Origin: Deltaproteobacteria bacterium
GTDB lineage: Bacteria > Myxococcota > Myxococcia > Myxococcales > 40CM-4-68-19
DNA: 15,974 nucleotides
NCBI GenBank assembly: GCA_018266095.1
Contig: JAFEBC010000805.1
Coordinates: forward strand, 1 to 15,974
Reading direction: 5' to 3'
How positions within the stretch are numbered: position 1 is the first letter of the stretch; each line of letters opens with the position of its first letter. Both the position numbers and the translations under genes were made by a program. The notes beneath the pieces are model-generated. The model worked only from the letters and a program-made list of their open reading frames with translations. It was not told the DNA's origin and did not search any database. Below are positions 7,288-14,200 of this stretch, piece by piece.

Positions 7288-9669
7288 GTGGCGCGCTTGA
7301 AGTCACACCGCGTCATGATCCGCGCCCGCTTTTCGGTGTTAAACCTTCGCCCGAAGTCGCGGGTGGGGCGAGAGGCGAGCGTCGTCTTGACCAGGAATCC
7401 GTTGGCCCGCGCACGCACGCGCGGACACTCCTTCGAGTTCTTGCAGACGGTCGGCCGGGCGCTGATGGTGCCGGTGTCCGTGCTGCCGATCGCCGGGCTC
7501 TTGCTCGGCGTGGGGGCGACGCACTTCTCCGTGCTGCCGCCGACGGTGAGCAGCCTGCTCGAGCTGTCGGGGAGCGTGATCTTCAGCATCCTGCCGCTCT
7601 TGTTCGCCACGGCGGTGGCGCTGGCGTTCACCAAGAACGAGGGCGTGGCGGCCATCAGCGCGGCCATCGGGTACGCGGTGATGCTGGCGACGCTGGGCGG
7701 CATGGCCACGGCGCGGCACCTCGAGACGCGGGCGATCCTCGGCGTGCAGTCGATGGACACGGGCGTCTTCGGCGGCATCCTCGCGGGGGCGCTCACGGCG
7801 TTCCTGTTCAACCGCTTCCACCGCGTGTCGCTGCCGCAGTACCTCGCGTTCTTCAACGGCAAGCGCTTCGTGCCCATCGCCACGGGGCTCTCGTCGATGG
7901 TGTTGGGCGTCTTGCTCTCGGTGGTGTGGCCGCCGGTGCAGTCGGCGATCAACGCGTTCTCGCACTGGGCCGCGGTCACCGATCCGCGCACGGCGGCGAC
8001 GCTGTATGGCTTCGGCGAGCGGCTGCTCATCCCCTTCGGGCTGCACCACATCTGGAACGTGCCCTTCTTCTTCGAGATCGGCTCGTACACCGACGCCACG
8101 GGGCGCGTGGTGCACGGGGACATCGCGCGCTTCTTCGCGGGCGATCCGAGCGCGGGCGTCCTGGGCGGGGCCTACTTCTTCAAGATGTTCGGGCTGCCCG
8201 GCGCGGCGCTGGCGATGTGGCGCGCGGCGCGTCCCGAGAATCGCCTGAAGGTCGGCGGGATCATGGTGTCGGCGGCGCTGACGTCTTTCCTCACGGGCAT
8301 CACCGAGCCCATCGAGTTCGCGTTCTTGTTCGCGGCGCCGCTGCTCTATCTCGTGCACGCGGTGCTGGCGGCCACCTCGCAGTTCGTGGCGGCGTCGCTG
8401 CACCTGCACCTGGGGTTCACGTTCTCGCAAGGCGCGATCGATTTCGTGATGTTCAACGTGCTCGGCCGCGGCGGCGCGGGGACGGTGCCCGTGCTGCTCG
8501 TGGGGCCGCTGTACGGGCTCGCGTACTTCGGGATCTTCCGCTTCGCGATCCAGAAGTGGGACCTGATGACGCCGGGGCGCGATCGGCCCGCTGCGCCCGT
8601 GGTGAAGGACGGGCTGCCGCCGGGCTCGGAGCATCCGCGCGAGCTGGTGCTGGCGTTCGGCGGCGAGGACAACATCACGGGGCTCGATGCGTGCGTGACG
8701 CGCCTGCGCATCGCGGTGCGCGACCCGTCGCGGGTGGACTCGGAGCGGCTGAAGTCGATGGGCGCGTCGGGCGTGGTCGTCGTGGGCACGGGCGTGCAGG
8801 CGGTGTTCGGGCCGGGCTCGGAGAACCTCAAGACGGACATGCAGGAGTACCTGAAGGCGACCGAGCCGGAGTCGGGGCTGGCGGCCGCGGCGGAGCTGGC
8901 GCGCATCGCGCAGGGGCAGAGCTCGCTCGCGGATCACCTGCAGCAAGCCAGGTGGCGCGAGCAGGCGCTGGAGCGCGATCTGGCGCGGGGCAAGCGGCTC
9001 GCGGGCCTGGGGCGCGTGGTGGCGGGCGTGGCGCACGAGGTGCGCAATCCGATCACGGGGATCAAGCTGACCCTGCAGGGGCTGATGCGGCGCGGGCTGG
9101 ACGAGCGGGCCTCGCGCGATGTGCAGACGTGCCTCGATGAGATCGCGCGGCTCGACCGCGTGGTGGGCTCGCTGTTGCTCGTGTCGCGGACGGGCGGCGA
9201 GGCCAAGACCGAATTGGAGCTGGCGCGGCTCGTCGACGAGCGGCTGCGGCACGCGCAGGCGGTGGCCGCGGAGAAGCAGGTCAAGCTCTCGCGCTCGGGC
9301 GGCGCGCTGGTCGACTGCAACGCGGACACCATCACGCGCGTGGTGGACAATCTGTTGCGCAACGCCATCGAGGCGAGCCCCGCGGGCGGGCGCGTGCGGG
9401 TGCGTCTGGAGACCGACGAGCACGAGTCGCGCATCGTGGTCGAGGACGACGGCCTGGGCGTGCCGGCCGAGCGCGAATCGGAGCTGTTCGAGCCCTTCTT
9501 CACGCTCAAGTCCGAAGGCACGGGCCTGGGGCTCTTCCTCTCGCGCGCGCTGGTGGCGGCCCAAGGCGGGCGGCTCACGTATGCGCGCATGAACTTCACC
9601 ACTTCCTTCACTGTCGCCCTTCCGCTGGGCGCGCCGGAGCCGGACCTTGCCGCGCATCCTCATCGCTGA
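7288..9669 (+). CDS. PTS glucose-type EIICB permease fused to a sensor histidine kinase
   Basis: A 793-residue fusion. Residues about 49-430 are a full PtsG-like EIIC membrane permease, with PVSVLPIAGLLLGVG (62-76), GFGERLLIPFGLHHIWNVPF (241-260) and the substrate-site GITEPIEF (337-344). Residues about 450-523 are EIIB, including NITGLDACVTRLR with the phospho-acceptor Cys469. A likely coiled linker (525-575) leads to a histidine kinase: H-box VAHEVRNP (His583), N-box DNLLRNAIEA (687-696), VEDDGLGVP (718-726), FEPFF (734-738) and GTGLGLF (744-750). The protein should import and phosphorylate a hexose-like sugar while signalling to the overlapping regulator gene. No EIIA, HPr or EI is encoded here. 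The start is uncertain. The longest frame (GTG 7288) is given; PtsG likeness begins near residue 49, and TTG 7387, with GAGG 11 nt upstream, is a good alternative. Confidence 0.9.
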   Translation: MARLKSHRVMIRARFSVLNLRPKSRVGREASVVLTRNPLARARTRGHSFEFLQTVGRALMVPVSVLPIAGLLLGVGATHFSVLPPTVSSLLELSGSVIFSILPLLFATAVALAFTKNEGVAAISAAIGYAVMLATLGGMATARHLETRAILGVQSMDTGVFGGILAGALTAFLFNRFHRVSLPQYLAFFNGKRFVPIATGLSSMVLGVLLSVVWPPVQSAINAFSHWAAVTDPRTAATLYGFGERLLIPFGLHHIWNVPFFFEIGSYTDATGRVVHGDIARFFAGDPSAGVLGGAYFFKMFGLPGAALAMWRAARPENRLKVGGIMVSAALTSFLTGITEPIEFAFLFAAPLLYLVHAVLAATSQFVAASLHLHLGFTFSQGAIDFVMFNVLGRGGAGTVPVLLVGPLYGLAYFGIFRFAIQKWDLMTPGRDRPAAPVVKDGLPPGSEHPRELVLAFGGEDNITGLDACVTRLRIAVRDPSRVDSERLKSMGASGVVVVGTGVQAVFGPGSENLKTDMQEYLKATEPESGLAAAAELARIAQGQSSLADHLQQARWREQALERDLARGKRLAGLGRVVAGVAHEVRNPITGIKLTLQGLMRRGLDERASRDVQTCLDEIARLDRVVGSLLLVSRTGGEAKTELELARLVDERLRHAQAVAAEKQVKLSRSGGALVDCNADTITRVVDNLLRNAIEASPAGGRVRVRLETDEHESRIVVEDDGLGVPAERESELFEPFFTLKSEGTGLGLFLSRALVAAQGGRLTYARMNFTTSFTVALPLGAPEPDLAAHPHR
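9636..9639 (+). promoter_or_regulatory. Ribosome binding site that fixes the TTG start of the response regulator
   Basis: GGAG lies 7 nt before the TTG at 9647, inside the last codons of the kinase gene. It supports a TTG start giving a receiver that begins MPRILIAEDD, exactly where receiver domains normally begin. It also indicates translational coupling of kinase and regulator. Confidence 0.65.
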
Positions 9670-11002
9670 AGACGATCGCGTCATCCGCTTCTCGCTGGCC
9701 CAGAACCTGGCCGACGCGGGGTACGAAGTGGAGACCGCCGAGGGCGTGGCCGACGCGCGCCGCCTGTTCGACGCCGAGGGGTTCGACGCGGCGCTGGTGG
9801 ACATCCGCCTGAAGGACGGCGACGGGCTCGATCTGCTGGAGGACCTGCGCAAGGACGTGCCGCAGCTCCCGGTGATCATCGTGACCGCGTTCGGCGACAG
9901 CGAGCGCACCATCCGCGCGATGAAGGCGGGCGCGTTCGAGTACCTGACCAAGCCGTTCGAGCTGGACGTGCTCTTGAACCTGCTCGACCGCGCGGTGAAG
10001 GTGCACCCGACCAGCGTGCGCGTGCCGGAGGCGAACCAGGGAAATCAGCTCGTGGGCGCGAGCCCCGCGATGCTCAATGTGTGGAAGTCGATCGGGCGCT
10101 CGGCGGCGAGCCCGGTGCCGGTGCTGATCACGGGCGAGAGCGGCGTGGGCAAGGAATTGGTGGCGCGGGCCATCCACGACAACGCGCACCCGAACAAGCC
10201 GTTCGTGGCGGTGAACCTGGCCGCGCTGCCGCCGTCGCTGGTGGAGAGCGAGCTGTTCGGACACGAGCGCGGCGCGTTCACGGGCGCGGTGGCGCGGCGC
10301 GAAGGGCGCTTCGAGCTGGCGGGCGATGGGACGCTGTTCCTGGACGAGATCGCGGACCTCGACCTGCCGCTGCAGACCAAGCTCTTGCGCGTGCTGGAGG
10401 ACGGCGGGTACGAGCGCGTCGGCGGGAGCACGCGCATGGAGTCGAAGGCGCGCATCATCGCGGCCACGTCGCGCAATGTGCAGCCGGGGCAGCCGGATTC
10501 GCGGCTGCGCGAAGACCTCTACTACCGGCTCGCGGTGCTGCGCATCGAGGTGCCGCCGCTGCGCGAGCGCAAGCAGGACATTCCGCTCCTGGTGCAGGCG
10601 TTCCTGCGGCGCGCGGGGCGGTCGTCGCGGGCGCTGAGTGAGGGCGCGATGAACCGGCTGGTGTCGTTCGGCTGGCCGGGGAATGTCCGGCAGCTCCGTC
10701 ACGTGCTGGAGAACGCGTGCGTGATGTCGACGGCGGAGGTGCTCGACGAGGCCGCGTTCGATCTCGGCACGTCCAAGCAGGCCACGGACGTGCCCACCTG
10801 GCAGATGCCGGTCGCCTCCGAGCTGACGAACCTGGATCTGCGCGAAAACCTGGAGCGCTTCGAGCGCGAGCTCATCGAGCTGGCCCTCTCGCGCGCGCAG
10901 GGAAATCGGGCGCAGGCGGCGCGGCTCCTCGGCATCCGGCGCGCCCTGCTCTACTCGCGGATGCTGCACCTCGGGATGCGCGGCGCCGAGCCGGTGGAGT
11001 AG
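9647..11002 (+). CDS. NtrC-family sigma54-activating response regulator
   Basis: A 451-residue activator of sigma54 RNA polymerase with the full three-domain layout. The receiver (1-120) has the acidic pair E8-D10, phospho-acceptor Asp52 in VDIRLKDGDG, Thr80 and Lys102. The AAA+ domain (about 135-370) has Walker A GESGVGKE (163-170), the sigma54-contact loop GAFTGA (209-214), Walker B GTLFLDEI (228-235) and the arginine-finger region RLREDLYYRL (286-295). A Fis-type helix-turn-helix ends the protein (about 413-443). All key residues are intact, so it should be phosphorylation-controlled and ATPase-active. The TTG start lies 23 nt inside the kinase gene with a good ribosome site. The overlap makes the PTS-fused kinase its obvious partner, and a sigma54 promoter lies just downstream, before the GH3 gene. 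Confidence 0.95.
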   Translation: MPRILIAEDDRVIRFSLAQNLADAGYEVETAEGVADARRLFDAEGFDAALVDIRLKDGDGLDLLEDLRKDVPQLPVIIVTAFGDSERTIRAMKAGAFEYLTKPFELDVLLNLLDRAVKVHPTSVRVPEANQGNQLVGASPAMLNVWKSIGRSAASPVPVLITGESGVGKELVARAIHDNAHPNKPFVAVNLAALPPSLVESELFGHERGAFTGAVARREGRFELAGDGTLFLDEIADLDLPLQTKLLRVLEDGGYERVGGSTRMESKARIIAATSRNVQPGQPDSRLREDLYYRLAVLRIEVPPLRERKQDIPLLVQAFLRRAGRSSRALSEGAMNRLVSFGWPGNVRQLRHVLENACVMSTAEVLDEAAFDLGTSKQATDVPTWQMPVASELTNLDLRENLERFERELIELALSRAQGNRAQAARLLGIRRALLYSRMLHLGMRGAEPVE

Positions 11003-11007
11003 TCCGG

Positions 11008-11024
11008 CGCGCAAGGGTTGCGCG
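11008..11024 (+). repeat. Perfect inverted repeat directly after the regulator gene
   Basis: CGCGCAA (11008-11014), GGG, TTGCGCG (11018-11024) form a perfect 7-bp stem with a 3-nt spacer, starting 5 nt after the regulator stop codon. No T-run follows, so it is not a classical intrinsic terminator. It may end or stabilise the upstream transcript, or be a protein site. TTGCG recurs at 11027 and 11038, roughly one helical turn apart. Confidence 0.45.
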
Positions 11025-11080
11025 TCTTGCGACGAGATTGCGGCGAGAGCGCGAGTCGGCGTGCGTCATGCCTGCAAACC

Positions 11081-11092
11081 GTACACGTGTAC
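11081..11092 (+). promoter_or_regulatory. Palindromic candidate enhancer site for the sigma54 activator
   Basis: GTACACGTGTAC is a perfect 12-bp palindrome. Its centre lies about 100 bp upstream of the transcription start predicted from the sigma54 element, the usual place for an activator-binding enhancer. A dimeric Fis-type helix-turn-helix is expected to bind such dyads. Assigning it to the adjacent regulator is inference. Confidence 0.5.
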
Positions 11093-11098
11093 CAAAAG

Positions 11099-11114
11099 CG
11101 TACCGGTGGTTACG
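11099..11114 (+). promoter_or_regulatory. Second, imperfect dyad, possible second enhancer half of the pair
   Basis: CGTACCGGTGGTTACG has matching outer arms (CGTA/TACG) and shares the CGTAC start of the perfect palindrome. Its centre is 20 bp (two helical turns) downstream of that palindrome's centre. Pairs of helically phased sites are common for sigma54 activators, but the symmetry here is weak. Confidence 0.28.
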
Positions 11115-11160
11115 AGCATGGCGCGGCGCGTAGACGAGGGGATCGTTCGCGCAACGCTCG

Positions 11161-11176
11161 CGGCACGGCGCTTGCT
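11161..11176 (+). promoter_or_regulatory. Sigma54 (-24/-12) promoter of the GH3 genes
   Basis: CGGCACGGCGCTTGCT matches 15 of the 16 positions of the sigma54 consensus TGGCACRNNNNTTGCW; only the first T differs. The invariant GG (11162-11163) and GC (11174-11175) are separated by exactly 10 bp. Transcription would start near 11187, giving a leader of about 110 nt before the GH3 ATG at 11298. It lies immediately downstream of a gene for a sigma54 activator, with a palindrome at enhancer distance. Confidence 0.8.
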
Positions 11177-11262
11177 CTAGAGCGCGGCGACTTTCCCCTT
11201 TTGGCGCGTCACCAGCCTTCGTCCACAGCCTCAACACCTCGATCGCCTGGCCATCCCGACTG

Positions 11263-11280
11263 CTCCCCCACGCGAGGGAG
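11263..11280 (+). other. Small hairpin in the GH3 leader
   Basis: CTCCC (11263-11267) and GGGAG (11276-11280) can pair around an 8-nt loop, ending 7 nt before the GGAGG ribosome site of the first GH3 gene. It might protect the mRNA 5' region or tune initiation; a chance occurrence is also possible at this GC content. Confidence 0.25.
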
Positions 11281-11287
11281 TGCCCTT

Positions 11288-11292
11288 GGAGG
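11288..11292 (+). promoter_or_regulatory. Ribosome binding site of the first GH3 gene
   Basis: GGAGG lies 5 nt before the ATG at 11298. The frame is open six codons further upstream (GTG 11280), but this site and the lipoprotein signal peptide fix the start at 11298. Confidence 0.8.
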
Positions 11293-11297
11293 CTCAC

Positions 11298-14200
11298 ATG
11301 AGTCGAATCCTGCAGTGTCGTCCCACGGCCTTCGCCGTACTGCTCCTGGGCCTCGCCGCGCTCTCGGCGTGCGGCGGCTCGGACACCGTCAACAACACGA
11401 TCACGGAAGTGATCCCGGCGTGCAGCCAGAGCTATCCGAACGGCAAGTGCGATTCGGGGCAGACCTGCTTCAACGGCGCGTGCGTGGCGTCGTCGAGCCT
11501 GTGCAGCCCGACGAACCTGACCGGCACCTGCGGCTCGGGGACGACGTGCTTGTCCGGCGGCTGCGTGCTGACGAGTGACCTCTGCAGCGCCACCAACACG
11601 AGCGGGCTGTGCGCGGCGGGCAAGGCCTGCGTCGCAGGCGCGTGCGTGGTGGACGCCTCGCTGTGCAGCCCGACCAACAGCGCGGGCTCTTGCCCCTCGG
11701 GCTCGACCTGCTTTCAGGGCGGGTGCATCAACAGCGCGAGCCTCTGCAGCAACACGAACACGACCGGCATCTGCGCGCCGGGCGAGGTGTGCAGCGCGGG
11801 CACCTGCGTGGATCCGACGAGCGCGTGCAGCCCGTCGAACACCAGCGGCACCTGCCCCTCGGGCCAGACGTGTCTCGGCGGCGGCTGCGTGCTGACCACG
11901 AACCTCTGCAGCGACCAGAACACGGACGGCATCTGCGACGATGGCCAGGTCTGCTTCAACGGCGCGTGCGCGAGCGCGCAGAGCCTGTGCAGCGCGACGA
12001 ACCTGTCGGGCATCTGCTCGCCGGGCCAGACCTGCTTCAGCGGCGGCTGCATCGCGACCGATCAGCTCTGCAGCAACAGCGTGCCCAACGGCCTGTGCGC
12101 CGTGGGCAACACCTGCTCGGGCGGTACGTGCGTCGCCACGGGCTCGCTCTGCAGCACCAGCAACCTGAACGGCTCGTGCCCCTTCGGCCAGACGTGCCAG
12201 GGCGGGCTCTGCGCGGGCGCGGCCATCGATCCGTGCACGGTGCAGGTCAACACGGTGCAGCCGGAGATCGCCATCGCGCAGGTGCAGACCTCCTCGACGC
12301 CGGCCACGATCCTCACCATCAACGGGCTCAAGTTCAAGGACCTGAGCAAGGACGGCGCGCTCCAGCCGTACGAGGACTGGCGCCTCTCGGACATCTGCCG
12401 CGCCAAGGACCTCGTCTCGCGGATGACGCTGAACCAGAAGATCGGCTTGATGTACGAGTCGAGCACCATCGGCAGCGGCTCGGCCACGGGTGATCTCTCG
12501 GCCAGCGTGATCACGCTGGTGGTCACGAACAACGTGCGCCAGGCGCTCGACCGCATCAGCACGCAGTTCACCGCGGCGCAGACGGCCAAGTACATGAACA
12601 ACATCCAGGAGCTCGCGGAGTCGCAGCCGCTGGGCATCCCCTTCATCGTCACCGCGGATCCGTCGCACGGGTTCTCGATGAACATCAACGCGGCCGGCGT
12701 GATGGCGATGGGCGGCGCGAGCAGCACGGGCGGCACCGGCAACTCGAGCTTGAACGGCCTCATCTCGCAGTGGCCGCAGCCGCTCGGCATCGGCGCCATC
12801 AATGATCCGGCGATCGCCAAGATGGCCGGCGACGCCATCCGCCGCGACTACCGTGGCCTGGGTCTGCGCTGGGAATTGGGCCCGCAGGCCGACATCGCCA
12901 CCGAGCCGCGGTGGGCGCGTGTGAACAACACCTTCGGCGAGAACCCGGTGGCGGTGGCCAACATGGTGGTGCCGTTCATTCAAGGGATGCAGGGCGTCGG
13001 GGACGGAGGCTTGAAGGGCGGCGGCATCGCCTCGACGCTCAAGCACTTCCCGGGCGCGGGCGCGGACCAGCAGGGCATGGACAGCCACTCGGTCTCGGGC
13101 CGCTACAACGTGTTCCCGGGCAACAACTTCCTGCAGCACGTCTATCCGTTCCGCGCGGCGGTGGCGGCGGGCGCGGCGGCGGTGATGCCCTGCTACAGCA
13201 TCTTCAAGAACCAGTGGCAGTACGACCCGCTGCAGGTCGGTTCGGTCTACAGCAAGGAGATCATCACGGACCTCCTCAAGACCGAGCTCGGGTTCACCGG
13301 CATGATCTCGTCGGACTGGGGCGTCATCTCCAGCAAGAACTACGGCCTGGAGAACGCGAGCAACGCCGAGAAGGGCGCGGCGTTCATCAAGGCGGGCGCG
13401 CACCAGCAGGGCCAGGACAACTCGACGACCAGCATCCTGCTCGCGTACCAGGCCGGCCTCATCAACGACGCGGAGCTCGACGGCGCGGTGGCGAAGATCC
13501 TGGAGATGTCGTTCAAGCTCGGGCTCTTCGAGAACCCGTACACGGACTACACCACCATCGCGGGCAACAAGACCTCGTGGATCACGGACGTGAACTCGGT
13601 CGCGAGCCGCACCAACGGGTTCAACGCGCAGAAGATGGCGATGGTCATCCTGCGCAACCGCGATCACGCGAGCGGCAACGCGTTCCTGCCCATCGATCCG
13701 ACGCGCAAGTCGGGCACGTCGACCATCGATGACACCAACGGCGATGGCACCATCACCGTCTACTACGACGGCATCGTCGACAACATCGTGGGGCACTCGG
13801 GCACCACCACCATCGACTCGCTCACCGACATCTTCGGCGACTACGACTACACGGCGGCGGCGGGCACCTCCACGGAGGCCATCGCGGCGACGACCGACAT
13901 CACCACGGCCGACATCGCCGTCATCCGCATCGTGGCGCGCAAGGGCGCGTACATGGGCCTCGACGCGGGCGTGCCGCTCTCGTTCGACGCGCCGTTCCCG
14001 GGGACCTCGAACGACAGCGAGCTGCCGCTGGCCAAGGTGAGCCGCAACAAGGTGCTGGACGCGCTGCGGGCCCGCGATGGGTACATGAAGTGGGATCCGA
14101 TCGCGGCCACCTCGACGCCGATCGCCGCCACCAACCCGACGCTCAAGATCGTGCTGGTGATGCACATGGATCGCCCGGCGATCGTGAAGCCGTTCATCAA

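Noticed and set aside
7029..8123. Minus-strand frame containing GPEGLEPSRHFWPRILSP
   Set aside because: This peptide is the well-known artefact of translating a tRNA-Leu gene on the opposite strand; the tRNA lies at 7184-7267.
7339..9951. Long minus-strand open frame opposite the PTS-kinase gene
   Set aside because: It is an Arg/His-rich shadow that begins inside the response regulator on the other strand and shows no recognisable motif.
11418..12227. Regularly spaced repeat that might be a CRISPR array
   Set aside because: The 81-bp units keep codon register, have no constant-repeat/variable-spacer division, and encode a conserved four-Cys pattern inside one open frame.
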